The position numbers and the translations under genes are program-made. A stretch of DNA of 64,000 nt from Thermoactinomyces sp. DSM 45891 (GTDB taxonomy: Bacteria > Bacillota > Bacilli > Thermoactinomycetales > Thermoactinomycetaceae): positions 1 to 64,000 of the forward strand of contig NZ_FPJZ01000015.1 in NCBI RefSeq assembly GCF_900119485.1. The letters run 5' to 3'. The notes beneath the pieces are model-generated. The model was not told the DNA's origin. It saw only the letters and a list, made by a program, of their open reading frames with translations, and made no database searches. The first letter of the stretch is position 1; every line of letters starts with the position of its first letter. Shown here in pieces: positions 15,001 to 24,098 of the stretch.

Positions 15001-15660
15001 ATGAAAACCATTAATCGTGAAACTTGGAAACGCGCAAAGCATTTTGATTATTTCCGCAAACTAGATATGCCACATTTCTGTACGACGGCAAATGTGGACA
15101 TTACCCGTTTTCGGGTGTGGTGTAAGGAGAATCGATTTCCCTTCTTTTTAACCATCACGTATTTAGCTAGTCGAGTAGCGAATGAAATTCCGGAGTTTCG
15201 TTATCGCATTCGTGGGGAGGAAGTTGTTGAACACGAAGTGGCGCACCCATCTTATACAATCATGACCGATGAAGGGGTATACGACTATTTAACCGCCCCA
15301 CATCATCCAGATCTAGCTACCTTCATTCAAGTAGCTCATGAGTTAACAGTGGAGGCCAAGAAACAAGTTCGTCTTGTAGATGGAGTCGATCGAGATGACG
15401 TACTATACTTCACCAGCATGCCTTGGGTCTCATTCACCAGTTTCATGCACCCGATTTCCTTATCCCCTGTTGATAGCATTCCACGAATCGCTTGGGGCAA
15501 ATACTTTGAAGAAAATGGACTCGTCAAAATGCCTCTATCTGTCCACGCTCACCACTCTCTCATGGACGGCGAACATGTCGGGCGATACTACTTACTATTT
15601 CAAGAGTACTTAGATAACATGGACTCCTATGCTACGAAAAGCACCTATCTCAATAGCTAG
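15001..15660 (+). CDS. Chloramphenicol acetyltransferase-like protein (CatA fold)
   Basis: 219 residues, the size of classical CAT trimers. The catalytic block VHAHHSLMDGEHVGRYY corresponds to the HHxxxDGxHVG motif with the general-base His. The start MKTINRETWKRAKHFDYFRK and the MPWVSFTSFMHP segment also match. The family acetylates chloramphenicol with acetyl-CoA, but many Bacilli relatives are xenobiotic-type homologues with weak or no drug activity. No leader-peptide attenuator is evident upstream. Confidence 0.87.
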   Translation: MKTINRETWKRAKHFDYFRKLDMPHFCTTANVDITRFRVWCKENRFPFFLTITYLASRVANEIPEFRYRIRGEEVVEHEVAHPSYTIMTDEGVYDYLTAPHHPDLATFIQVAHELTVEAKKQVRLVDGVDRDDVLYFTSMPWVSFTSFMHPISLSPVDSIPRIAWGKYFEENGLVKMPLSVHAHHSLMDGEHVGRYYLLFQEYLDNMDSYATKSTYLNS

Positions 15661-15715
15661 TCGAGTAGCTTATAAAAAATGGAATGCAGTTTTGATAGAG
15701 GATAACGACTAACCG

Positions 15716-15799
15716 AATAGACTAGGGACTATGTATCTGACCACGGCGATGTTTGTGGAGCTTAGTTGAGCTGTAAACAGATACATAGCCACAGTCTAT
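15716..15799. repeat. Short copy of a structured palindromic repeat
   Basis: CTATGTATCTG (15729-15739) pairs with CAGATACATAG (15777-15787), and pairing continues outward with bulges (ATAGACT against AGTCTAT). The interior GGCGATGTTTGTGGAGC is shared with the larger element at 63126-63318 (AGCGATGTTAGTGAGC), as is TTGAGCTGT-AACAGATACAT. This indicates a dispersed repeat family. Confidence 0.65.
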
Positions 15800-15844
15800 A
15801 TCCAATATCTAGCTAATCAACATCTAGACCCTTTTATCAACTAG

Positions 15845-17041
15845 CTACAGCTCTATCTTCATAATCTCCTCCGACGTAATCGACAACGACTCCAATCCAT
15901 CCGCGGTCACCACATACGTGTTCTCAATCCCAATCACGCCTTGCTCCGGAAAAGTAAATTTCGGTTCGATGGCAATAACCATTCCCTCTTCCAATGGCTG
16001 ACTAAATCCCTTCGCTAAAATCGGTAACTCATCTAACTCAATCCCCACTCCATGCCCTAGAAACTTAGCCTGATCCGCACCATAACCCATAAAATAGTTA
16101 GATAGTCCAGCATCCTTGGCCATCTCTAACGAAGTTGCATATAAATCTTGCCAAGCCACACCCGGCTTACCCTGTTCTTCTACTCTTCGTAAAATCGAAC
16201 GTGCTACCTCATACGCCTCAAGAATCGGCTCTGACAACTCTCCTATGACCGCTATACGAGTTTGATCCACCATATATCCCTCTACAATCATGCTCACATC
16301 AATCAAAATAGGCTCATTGGCCTTTATTTTACGAAAACTAGCTCCCTGTGGCGACGCCGTACTTACTCCGAGCCCCCCTGCTGGCCCATCGAAATAAGTG
16401 GGGGTAGCGGCAGAGTTCCCCGAAGCAACCATACCTAGAGCTAGTTCCTGATTAAAACCTCTCATACGCCATAAATTGATATTTCCTTGTAAACGAAACT
16501 CATACTCAATCCGCGCAACTAACTCTAACTCCGACATACCTACCCGTAACCCAGAAGAGACTTTCATTAATGTATCATCTACGATTCGTGCTGCCTGTTT
16601 AATTTGATCTAACTCATATGCAGACTTCACGCTACGAATATGCCGAAGCGCAAATGAGACATCCACCATCTCTGACTCGCTAAATAATTTTTGATAAAAA
16701 TGAGCTGTTGCATACGGTAAAACATCCAGTTCGAAACCAATTTTATGTATCGCCCCATATCGCTTCGTTAACACAGTCCCTAGCTCTCTCAATCTACCCA
16801 ACGGCTGAACTTCTACATGTGCTTCAAACTCAGCCCGAGCAACACTCTTCTTCACATACAGAACAGGCTCCCCTTCCCTAGGTATATAAGAAAGAGCATT
16901 TTGCATCGTTCCCGTAAAATAATACAAATCCACATTTTGTACCAATAACACACCATCTATTCCGTGCTCCTGAAGATAATTCTGCAAACGATGAATACGC
17001 TGTTCAATTTCTGACTTTGGTACAAGCGGAAGTGTGTGCAT
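15845..17041 (-). CDS. M24-family Xaa-Pro-type aminopeptidase
   Basis: 398 residues: creatinase/prolidase N-terminal domain to about residue 135, then the pita-bread M24 domain. Metal ligands are visible: Asp in ILIDVSM and in GYMVDQTR, His in FLGHGVGIELDE, Glu in AIEPKF and in GIENTYV. It should cleave N-terminal residues before proline, or related amide bonds, with two metal ions. The complete ligand set argues for an active enzyme. No signal peptide; monocistronic. Confidence 0.9.
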   Translation of the reverse strand: MHTLPLVPKSEIEQRIHRLQNYLQEHGIDGVLLVQNVDLYYFTGTMQNALSYIPREGEPVLYVKKSVARAEFEAHVEVQPLGRLRELGTVLTKRYGAIHKIGFELDVLPYATAHFYQKLFSESEMVDVSFALRHIRSVKSAYELDQIKQAARIVDDTLMKVSSGLRVGMSELELVARIEYEFRLQGNINLWRMRGFNQELALGMVASGNSAATPTYFDGPAGGLGVSTASPQGASFRKIKANEPILIDVSMIVEGYMVDQTRIAVIGELSEPILEAYEVARSILRRVEEQGKPGVAWQDLYATSLEMAKDAGLSNYFMGYGADQAKFLGHGVGIELDELPILAKGFSQPLEEGMVIAIEPKFTFPEQGVIGIENTYVVTADGLESLSITSEEIMKIEL

Positions 17042-17194
17042 ATTTCATTCTCCTTTATAAATAAAATCATCAATGCCTCAGGCTTACCTCAATATGCGTA
17101 ATCAACAAACATATTCCTTCAACTCTTTGTATATTTCTCTCCCATTCATCAAACCCTACTTATAACCATGTCATAAGAGCGGAGTGTATCACAC

Positions 17195-18763
17195 ATGTTA
17201 ACCACTATCTTCATCATCATTGGACTCATTCTCATTTTATCAACCTTAATACGCATAGCACAGAAGAAACGAGCGACTTTATCAACTATTCCAAAGCCTC
17301 ATATTCCTGAAGGGACGAAGCCCGTCATAACGATCATCATCGATTCCTTAATGGACGCACCTTTGCAGGATGCCATTCACGTAGATAAAGCTCCGGCACT
17401 CCAGTTTTTAATGAAAAACGGTACTTACTATCCGCGAATTGTCTCATCTTTCCCCACTATGTCTGTAGTCATTGATAGTACACTCCTAACTGGGTCCATG
17501 CCCAGCGAACACGGAATATATGGACTCTGTTATTATGATGAACACACAAAACAATTTTGGAATTTCGGAACCGGGGCAAAAGAGTCAATTACGTTTGGCA
17601 TAAAACGCGTTTTAACAGCAAGTATGATGATGTTTAATCAACGACTGCTGAGCAAAGAGGTACAAACCATCCATGAAGAAATCCCGTACGATACCGCTTC
17701 AATCAATGCCGTTGTTTATAGAGGAAAGACAGAACACCAAATTCACTCTCCTTTTTTCACCTGGATACTTGGGCTTCTTCCTAGAAAAATCCGAACCATG
17801 GCTCCTACCATTTTTTCATTTGGTTCGATGTATCCCATCTCGTCTCTCAGTGAACCCGGTGGAACAATCGCTCGATTTGGAATGAATGATCGATTTACAG
17901 CCATGGAAATGCAGTCCTTAATCCAAACCGGACGTGTCCCGATCTACTCAGTCCTTTATTTTCCGGGAAATGACGATCAAGTCCATCAAAACGGTATTGC
18001 CACGATTAAAGGGATTGAAAAAGCGGACTTAGAATTACAGGCGATCTTAAATACGTTTCCTACGTGGGAGGAAGCCATCTCCCGTTATACCTGGATTGTC
18101 CTTGGTGATAGCGGCCAAACGAATACCTTGCCTAGTTCTCAAAGAGCCTATATTCATCTAGACACTACACTTTCACATTATCAAATCAAGCCTCCCAATC
18201 TAGATAAACCCCGTGAGAGTGACCAGATCGTTCTTGCAGTAAATGAACGTATGGCCTATGTACATATCATTGATCCTTCCCTTTCCCGATTAGACATCGC
18301 AACAACCTTGCAATCTAACCCAGACCTTGATTTGATCGTTTGGAAAGAAGAGAATACGTATCAAGTCATAAGCGGAACTCTCCCAGGAAAACTCCAGTTC
18401 GAAAAAGAAGGGCCCTATCTAGATGAATACGGACAATCCTGGCAAATAAGAGGGGATCTTTCTCTTCTTGATATCACATTATCAGAAGATCAGACCACCC
18501 TTCAATACAATGCGTATCCTGATCCATTTTATCGATTAGTAAGTGCCCTACATGTCTCTGAAAATGTGATCATTGTGACCGCTACAACGGGCTGTGAAAT
18601 CGTCTATGGAAGCTCCCCCACTCACAAAGGGGCCTCCCACGGCTCACTTCATCATCTAGACTCACTCGTGCCCATGATCGTAGTCGGCACAACCGAAGCA
18701 CCCCGCCACAAACGAATCGTAGACCTAAAGGAATGGATGATCCGTCTTACGAAAACGAATTGA
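17195..18763 (+). CDS. Membrane-anchored alkaline phosphatase/phosphodiesterase-family protein
   Basis: 522 residues. An N-terminal membrane anchor (MLTTIFIIIGLILILSTLIR) precedes an alkaline-phosphatase-superfamily domain of the nucleotide pyrophosphatase/phosphodiesterase type. Motifs are IIIDSLMD (first metal Asp), SSFPTMSVV with the Thr/Ser nucleophile region, GSMPSEHGIYG, YFPGNDDQVHQNG, LGDSGQ and THKGASHGS. It probably hydrolyses a phosphodiester or phosphomonoester outside the cell membrane. Substrate unknown. Confidence 0.82.
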   Translation: MLTTIFIIIGLILILSTLIRIAQKKRATLSTIPKPHIPEGTKPVITIIIDSLMDAPLQDAIHVDKAPALQFLMKNGTYYPRIVSSFPTMSVVIDSTLLTGSMPSEHGIYGLCYYDEHTKQFWNFGTGAKESITFGIKRVLTASMMMFNQRLLSKEVQTIHEEIPYDTASINAVVYRGKTEHQIHSPFFTWILGLLPRKIRTMAPTIFSFGSMYPISSLSEPGGTIARFGMNDRFTAMEMQSLIQTGRVPIYSVLYFPGNDDQVHQNGIATIKGIEKADLELQAILNTFPTWEEAISRYTWIVLGDSGQTNTLPSSQRAYIHLDTTLSHYQIKPPNLDKPRESDQIVLAVNERMAYVHIIDPSLSRLDIATTLQSNPDLDLIVWKEENTYQVISGTLPGKLQFEKEGPYLDEYGQSWQIRGDLSLLDITLSEDQTTLQYNAYPDPFYRLVSALHVSENVIIVTATTGCEIVYGSSPTHKGASHGSLHHLDSLVPMIVVGTTEAPRHKRIVDLKEWMIRLTKTN

Positions 18764-18927
18764 TCTTTTTATTTTTGCCAAGATCCTAACGCTTTCTTGG
18801 CAATTTCTCTCTACCCATATCTATATCTTCCGAATTAACCTCCTATTTTCATCTGATTCCTGCATGAGACAAGCAAGAAAAAACATAGAAATCTGCAAGG
18901 ACCCTTGAAAATGGAAAGGAGAAACAA

Positions 18928-19638
18928 ATGAAAAACCAAATCCTCCACCAACAAACCTTTTTCCATCTCTCATCTATTCATTTGGAGAACACGTACCCCT
19001 TACTAGATAACGAGATCATTGCCTGGATAGACTTAAAGCAAGACCCACATTATTCATTCATCCCACCTGATCAAGTATCCTTGTACATAGAATCATCCAT
19101 CGCTTGTGGGCGAAATGCCGCACAACCATATCTACATATCCAATCTTACTCCGGTTGGATTAATCTCTTACTTAAACATCACATCAAAGTCCGTTTCCTC
19201 TCAGAACCAAAGCATGATCGCTGGATAAGAGCTCTCTATATCCCCAAATTAAAAACCATCCAAATATATCGTTCCTCTATCGAACAACTCCGTTCCTTTT
19301 TCCTTGCTATGGATTACCCTGTCTATGAAGAAGATCTCATCGTTTTACATCTAGCCCATGAATTTTACCATTATCTAGAAGAGAACGACAAAGCTAGAAC
19401 CGATCTCCAAGTACCTAAGGTTATCGTCAAACGATGGGGACCTTTCATATGGAAGGAAACTGTTTCCAGAACAAGAGAGATCGCTGCACATACCTTTACA
19501 CAAACAATATTCGGAATTCCTTGGTCCCCTTTCCATCTAGATATCTTTTTACAAGAACACCATAAAGGTACCAGTAAACACGATTTACGCCTTCTTTTTC
19601 ATAGATGGAGACAAGAGCATAGTGAAACCATAGAATAA
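18928..19638 (+). CDS. Putative zinc metallopeptidase-like protein (HEFYH)
   Basis: 236 residues without a signal peptide. LHLAHEFYHYLEEN is an HExxH zinc motif, and a downstream Glu in SRTREIAAHTFTQ is in the right place to be a third ligand (gluzincin-like). GGAG sits 7 bases before the ATG. I do not recognise a named family. A terminator follows and the HxlR gene is next. Confidence 0.65.
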   Translation: MKNQILHQQTFFHLSSIHLENTYPLLDNEIIAWIDLKQDPHYSFIPPDQVSLYIESSIACGRNAAQPYLHIQSYSGWINLLLKHHIKVRFLSEPKHDRWIRALYIPKLKTIQIYRSSIEQLRSFFLAMDYPVYEEDLIVLHLAHEFYHYLEENDKARTDLQVPKVIVKRWGPFIWKETVSRTREIAAHTFTQTIFGIPWSPFHLDIFLQEHHKGTSKHDLRLLFHRWRQEHSETIE

Positions 19639-19665
19639 AAACCACATTTCTTTTTGGTTTTTTTT
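19637..19665 (+). terminator. Hairpin terminator with T-run
   Basis: AAAAACC pairs with GGTTTTT and is followed by more T; it overlaps the stop codon of the preceding gene. Confidence 0.7.
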
Positions 19666-19677
19666 AGCCAATTTTGG

Positions 19678-19703
19678 TATACTGACATGTAAGTAACTAA
19701 CTT
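19678..19703 (+). promoter_or_regulatory. Candidate promoter and operator of the HxlR gene
   Basis: A TATACT -10 (19678-19683) is followed by AAGTAACTAACTT (19691-19703), a near-palindrome of the type bound by HxlR/YodB-like repressors. The -35 is poor. Confidence 0.4.
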
Positions 19704-19790
19704 ATAAAAGAGAAGTGCGCGGATCTATGATTCCATTTGTACAAACAAAATCCTTGAAAACCATCATATAAAAGTGGGAGGTGAGCTTTT

Positions 19791-20096
19791 ATGAATCGCT
19801 GTATTTGTCCTAAATTTGAAGCTGCCATTGAAGTCCTTGCTAAAAAATGGACAGGCCTCATTATCCGTGTCCTAATGGAAAAAACATGTCGTTTCCGCGA
19901 TATTCGTGAGCAAATCCCCCAGATGAGCGAAAGAATGCTCGCAGAGAGACTAAAAGAACTGGAATCAAATGGAATATTAGTTCGGAATGTATATCCAGAA
20001 ACACCTGTACGTGTCGAATATGAACTTACCAATAAAGGACGTTCGATAGAACCCATTCTTGATGAGATTCAGCACTGGGCTGAACGTCATCTTTGA
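19791..20096 (+). CDS. HxlR-family transcriptional regulator
   Basis: 101 residues. CPKFEAAIEVLAKKWTGLII is the HxlR signature with an N-terminal Cys (redox-sensing Cys in relatives such as YodB), followed by the winged helix (RFRDIREQIPQMSERMLAER, ESNGILVRNVYPETPVRVEY). These regulators usually respond to aldehydes, quinones or thiol-reactive stress. GGAGG is 8 bases before the ATG. Target unknown; possibly itself through the adjacent dyad. Confidence 0.92.
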   Translation: MNRCICPKFEAAIEVLAKKWTGLIIRVLMEKTCRFRDIREQIPQMSERMLAERLKELESNGILVRNVYPETPVRVEYELTNKGRSIEPILDEIQHWAERHL

Positions 20097-20156
20097 ATAA
20101 TATCTTGATCTACGGGAAACCTAACTTTGGGCAATCTCTATGTGGAGGCGTAAACG

Positions 20157-20405
20157 ATGTCAGCTCCTTATTTATGTCCTAAGTGCGGTACCAACCGAAG
20201 TCGTTTTAATGTGATCGAACAGATTCCTCAATCCGTTCGACTCGATATGCATACGGGTGAGATCATTGAATATATCTCACAGTCAGATCCCATACAAGTC
20301 CAATATCATGGGGATCGATATCGAGTTCAATGTGGAGTATGCGGTCTTATCGAAACGGAAGAAATGTTCCTCCGATTCGCAGAAAGCCACCCATTATCCA
20401 CATAA
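20157..20405 (+). CDS. Small zinc-ribbon protein, unknown function
   Basis: 82 residues with two Cys pairs (LCPKCG near the N-terminus and CGVCG about 50 residues later) that can form one zinc ribbon. GGAGG precedes the ATG at 20157. It ends at a strong terminator. No recognised family. Confidence 0.7.
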   Translation: MSAPYLCPKCGTNRSRFNVIEQIPQSVRLDMHTGEIIEYISQSDPIQVQYHGDRYRVQCGVCGLIETEEMFLRFAESHPLST

Positions 20406-20462
20406 AAAACACCCCTATCGATACACTTTTTCTTGTTGAAATTGTGTCGGTAGGGGTGTTTT
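20406..20462 (+). terminator. Strong hairpin terminator
   Basis: AAAACACCCCTA (20406-20417) pairs with TAGGGGTGTTTT (20451-20462), with further internal pairing. Confidence 0.85.
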
Positions 20463-20568
20463 GTTTTGGTAAAATCAAGATTAGCCTAAAAATCAGCACT
20501 ACTTTTCTATATAATAGAACTGTGAAACATCAGACAGACATATGATGGGAATAAAAGAGGGATATATG

Positions 20569-22113
20569 ATGAAAGCTTTCAAAGACTCAATCTTACACTT
20601 AATCACGGAAACATCCACAAATCTACCACCGGACGTTCGCCGTGCAATCCAATCCGCAACCAATCGTGAAGATGCAGGCACCCGCTCTGCTCTTGCGCTC
20701 GGAACCATCACAGATAACATTCGCACAGCAGAAGAAAATGTTTCTCCTATCTGTCAAGATACAGGCATGCCAACCTTTATCTTGTACGTGCCCGTAGGAG
20801 CAAACCAAATGAAGATGACTCAGGCGATTCACGAAGCTATCACCATCGCCACCAAACAAGGGAAACTACGTCCTAACTCAGTCGATTCTCTAACGGGAGA
20901 AAACACAGGCGATAACCTCGGTAGAGGTACTCCTGTTATTCATTTTCATCAATGGGAAAGAGATGAAATCGATGCCCGGCTTATTCTCAAAGGAGGCGGC
21001 TGTGAAAATAAAAACATTCAATACAGTCTACCTTGTGAACTAGAAGGACTCGGTCGTGCAGGACGAGACCTCGACGGCATCCGAAAATGTATTCTTCATG
21101 CTGTTTATCAAGCACAAGGGCAAGGATGTAGTGCTGGTTTTATCGGCGTTGGTATCGGAGGAGATCGCACAACTGGTTATGAATTAGCGAAGGAGCAACT
21201 TTTCCGTTCTGTTGATGATCAAAATCCAAACGATTCTTTAGCAGAATTAGAAGCTTACATCGTAGAAAAAGCAAATACACTCGGTATTGGGACGATGGGA
21301 TTCGGAGGCAATACAACGCTTCTCGGTTGCAAAATCGGATCTATGAATCGTCTTCCAGCTAGTTTCTTTGTTTCGGTTGCTTATAACTGTTGGGCGTTTC
21401 GCCGTCAAGGTGCCCTTATTCATCCAGAAACAGGAGAAATCATAAATTGGATCTATAAAGATACTTCTCCACAAAGCACGGAAAAAGTTACTATAGACCA
21501 AGAAGAAAGGGAAGCCGCTCCAACAAATAATCGCGAAGTCGTTCTCACTACACCGATTACAGAAGAGCAAATTCGGAATCTAAAGGTAGGTGATGTCATC
21601 ATTATAAATGGCCTTATTCATACAGGCCGTGATGCGCTACATAAACATCTAATGGATCACGATTCACCAGCTAACCTTACTGACGGCGTAATCTACCACT
21701 GTGGGCCTGTCATGCTAAAGGATGACAAAGGAACGTGGCATGTCAAAGCAGCCGGTCCGACAACTAGTATTCGTGAGGAGCCGTACCAAGCAGATATTAT
21801 CAAGAAATTTGGCATTCGTGCGGTGATCGGGAAAGGCGGCATGGGGCCTAAAACATTGGCGGGTCTAAGAGAACATGGAGCTGTATATCTAAATGCCATT
21901 GGTGGAGCTGCCCAGTATTATGCACAGAGTGTAAAACAAGTGGATGGCGTAGACTTTCTAGAGTTTGGCATTCCAGAAGCTATGTGGCATTTACAAGTAG
22001 AAGGGTTTGCCGCGATTGTAACGATGGATTCGCACGGCAACAGTCTACATGCGGATGTGGACAAAACTTCACTGGAAAAATTATCCTTATTTAAGGATCC
22101 AGTGTTTAAATAA
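20569..22113 (+). CDS. Class I fumarate hydratase (iron-sulfur)
   Basis: 514 residues, single-chain class I type with an N-terminal alpha domain and C-terminal beta domain joined at about residue 330. Cluster Cys are visible in SPICQDTGMP, GGGCENKN and QGQGCSAGFIG, and the beta-domain motifs GDVIIINGLIHTGRDALHK and KGGMGPKTLAGLREHG are present. It interconverts fumarate and malate in the TCA cycle. The ATG at 20569 has AGAGGG 7 bases upstream and is preferred over ATGs at 20542 and 20566. Monocistronic. Confidence 0.93.
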   Translation: MKAFKDSILHLITETSTNLPPDVRRAIQSATNREDAGTRSALALGTITDNIRTAEENVSPICQDTGMPTFILYVPVGANQMKMTQAIHEAITIATKQGKLRPNSVDSLTGENTGDNLGRGTPVIHFHQWERDEIDARLILKGGGCENKNIQYSLPCELEGLGRAGRDLDGIRKCILHAVYQAQGQGCSAGFIGVGIGGDRTTGYELAKEQLFRSVDDQNPNDSLAELEAYIVEKANTLGIGTMGFGGNTTLLGCKIGSMNRLPASFFVSVAYNCWAFRRQGALIHPETGEIINWIYKDTSPQSTEKVTIDQEEREAAPTNNREVVLTTPITEEQIRNLKVGDVIIINGLIHTGRDALHKHLMDHDSPANLTDGVIYHCGPVMLKDDKGTWHVKAAGPTTSIREEPYQADIIKKFGIRAVIGKGGMGPKTLAGLREHGAVYLNAIGGAAQYYAQSVKQVDGVDFLEFGIPEAMWHLQVEGFAAIVTMDSHGNSLHADVDKTSLEKLSLFKDPVFK

Positions 22114-22245
22114 AAAAGGTTTGTGGAAAAGACAGGAGAAGTAGAACGCTCCCCTTTTCTCACATCACAGCGTTCGAAAGGTACTATCGTTTCATTAGGC
22201 CTTTTTTGTAATTCATCTAAAATCTTTTATGGGAGGTACCTATTT

Positions 22246-23145
22246 ATGAAGTTCTTAAAAAAGTTGTCGATTTTGCTTGTAACAGGTTTAACGGCTTTCA
22301 CCTTGACTGCGCAAAACATTTCCTTTGCGGATGCCGTAGCAGGTGAAACGGTGGTCACATTTGGTCAAGACCTATCTGCCGCTGATAAACAAACTCTTAT
22401 GACCGAGATGAAAGTGGATGATAAAGTCAAGCAAGTATCAGTTACAAACCAAGAAGAACACACCTACCTTGGTAAGTACCTTAGTAAGGCTGTGATAGGG
22501 AATCGTGCCCTTTCTTCCGCTAAAATTACATTGACCGATTCCGGTAAAGGGATCGCGGTGAAAACCAATAATATCACCAATATCTCCCCTGCTATGTACG
22601 CAAACGCTGCTATTACGGCGGGTGTAAAAGATGCTGATATCTACGTAACAGCTCCTTTCAAAGTATCTGGTACTGCTGCACTTACAGGGATTATTAAAGC
22701 CTTTGAAAAAGCAACCGGTCAGAAGATCGATGAAAATAAAAAACAAGTGGCGAACGAAGAAATGGTTCGCACACAGGATATAGCCGAAAAAACAGGAATT
22801 ACGGGTGACAAAGCAGCTCAGTTTATCAACAAGGTTAAAGAAGAAATAGCAACCCAAAGTCCGAAAACGGTGGAAGAATACAAGAATATCATTGTCAATA
22901 TATCCAACCAATTTAACATCAATCTCGATCAAGCAACCATTGATAACTTGGTGCAATTCTCGCAAAACTTCAGTAGCTTAAACATTGACTGGGGCGCGAT
23001 TAGCGGTCAGCTAGATAAATTACGTGGGGACATCTCGAAGGTGTTAAGTTCAGATGAAGCTAAAGGATTTCTCGATTCGATTCTAGAATGGATCGCTAGT
23101 ATCTTCCGAGCCATCGCAGACTTCTTTAGTTCCATCTTTAAGTAG
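22246..23145 (+). CDS. Secreted DUF1002 (YpuA-like) protein
   Basis: 299 residues. GGGAGG lies 7-8 bases before the ATG at 22246. A signal peptide (MKFLKKLSILLVTGLTAFTL, cleaved after SFADA) precedes a DUF1002 domain with VVTFGQDLSAADKQTLM and SKITLTDSGKGIAVKTNNI-like segments. The C-terminus (ILEWIASIFRAIADFFSSIF) is amphipathic or hydrophobic and could contact the membrane. It lies just upstream of a signal peptidase gene. Role unknown; B. subtilis YpuA is a cell-wall-associated relative. Confidence 0.85.
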   Translation: MKFLKKLSILLVTGLTAFTLTAQNISFADAVAGETVVTFGQDLSAADKQTLMTEMKVDDKVKQVSVTNQEEHTYLGKYLSKAVIGNRALSSAKITLTDSGKGIAVKTNNITNISPAMYANAAITAGVKDADIYVTAPFKVSGTAALTGIIKAFEKATGQKIDENKKQVANEEMVRTQDIAEKTGITGDKAAQFINKVKEEIATQSPKTVEEYKNIIVNISNQFNINLDQATIDNLVQFSQNFSSLNIDWGAISGQLDKLRGDISKVLSSDEAKGFLDSILEWIASIFRAIADFFSSIFK

Positions 23146-23157
23146 TGTCACAGCTCA

Positions 23158-23188
23158 CTAGCCTTACACGATGAGGCTAGTTTTTTTT
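23158..23188 (+). terminator. Terminator after the YpuA-like gene
   Basis: CTAGCCT pairs with AGGCTAG (23174-23180) and is followed by eight T. Confidence 0.85.
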
Positions 23189-23281
23189 CACAAAAAACAC
23201 TTACCACAAACTAGCTGATTTGATTTACAATGAATGTAATAAATAGCCCTGTGGTAGATGAAGGTAATGGAGGGCAGGCCT

Positions 23282-23851
23282 ATGCAGAAAATCGTAAAAC
23301 AATCCTTTTCTTGGTTCTTTTCCATTTTGCTCGGAATCGTAGTCGCTCTCATCCTCAGCATTTATGTAGTGCAACCAACAAAAGTGCTAGGAAAATCGAT
23401 GGAACCAACGCTACACGAACAAGAACAAATTATTATCTCGAAACTACCTAACACATTTAACTATCACCCTGATTATGGTGAAATCGTAATCATCGATAGC
23501 CGGGTAACACAGAAGCGCTCTTTTAAAGATGATCTGTACGATAATGGATTGGTACGTTTAATTACAGGAAACCACAGTGACAATATTTGGATTAAGCGAG
23601 TAATCGGAAAGCCTGGAGATGTCATAGATATTAAAGACAACCAGCTATATCGAAATGGTGAAAAACTGAACGAGACGTATATCAAGGAAGCGATGAATTC
23701 TACTAATCCTGTAGAAGTACAACTCCCTTACACCATACCAAAAGACTCTGTCTTTGTATTAGGTGATAACCGCAATCATAGCCGAGATAGCCGCAGTATA
23801 GGAGCTGTCCCCATCGATCATGTCTTGGGTGTAGCATTGTTTACCAAATAG
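23282..23851 (+). CDS. sip: Type I signal peptidase (Sip family)
   Basis: About 189 residues, a single N-terminal membrane anchor (SWFFSILLGIVVALILSIYV) and the catalytic Ser in GKSMEPTLHE and Lys in IWIKRVIGKPGD; VLGDNRNHSRDSR is box E. It cleaves secretory signal peptides outside the membrane. The ATG at 23282 has GGAGGG 7-8 bases upstream. Its last two codons and stop, with the following terminator, are duplicated at 27380-27440. Confidence 0.93.
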   Translation: MQKIVKQSFSWFFSILLGIVVALILSIYVVQPTKVLGKSMEPTLHEQEQIIISKLPNTFNYHPDYGEIVIIDSRVTQKRSFKDDLYDNGLVRLITGNHSDNIWIKRVIGKPGDVIDIKDNQLYRNGEKLNETYIKEAMNSTNPVEVQLPYTIPKDSVFVLGDNRNHSRDSRSIGAVPIDHVLGVALFTK

Positions 23852-23903
23852 CCAGCAAAAAATAAACCAGCAATCTTTTCTCGTGTGAGAAGGTTGCTGG
23901 TTT
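23843..23903. repeat. 61-bp direct repeat, copy A (end of sip gene plus terminator)
   Basis: ACCAAATAGCCAGCAAAAAA and onward is repeated at 27380-27440 with one difference in 61 bases. It includes the Thr-Lys-stop end of the signal peptidase gene and a hairpin (CCAGCAA / TTGCTGG). The two copies bound a 3.5-kb segment. Confidence 0.9.
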
Positions 23904-24043
23904 TATTTTGGTTTACTTAATAAATTATTCAGCATAATTATAATGCTTTCCTAACCCGGTATGGGATCATTACTAAGGAAGAATATCTGTATCTGGCGGA
24001 TAGTGGTGGAATACCATGCCCACATCTCCTAACATCTTTTCAA

Positions 24044-24083
24044 CATGAACAACCCAATTCCTGAGTGAACTGGGTTGTTCATG
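24044..24083. terminator. 13-bp stem hairpin at the end of the XRE-TPR gene
   Basis: CATGAACAACCCA (24044-24056) pairs perfectly with TGGGTTGTTCATG (24071-24083), 16 bases beyond the gene's stop. Confidence 0.75.
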
Positions 24084-24098
24084 TTTCCTGTTTATGTA

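Noticed and set aside
15001..15660. Attenuation leader for the Cat-like gene
   Set aside because: Looked for a short leader ORF with a downstream hairpin masking the ribosome binding site; none is visible.
22438..22965. 175-codon minus-strand ORF inside the DUF1002 gene
   Set aside because: Antisense shadow; the plus strand has a signal peptide, ribosome binding site and family match.
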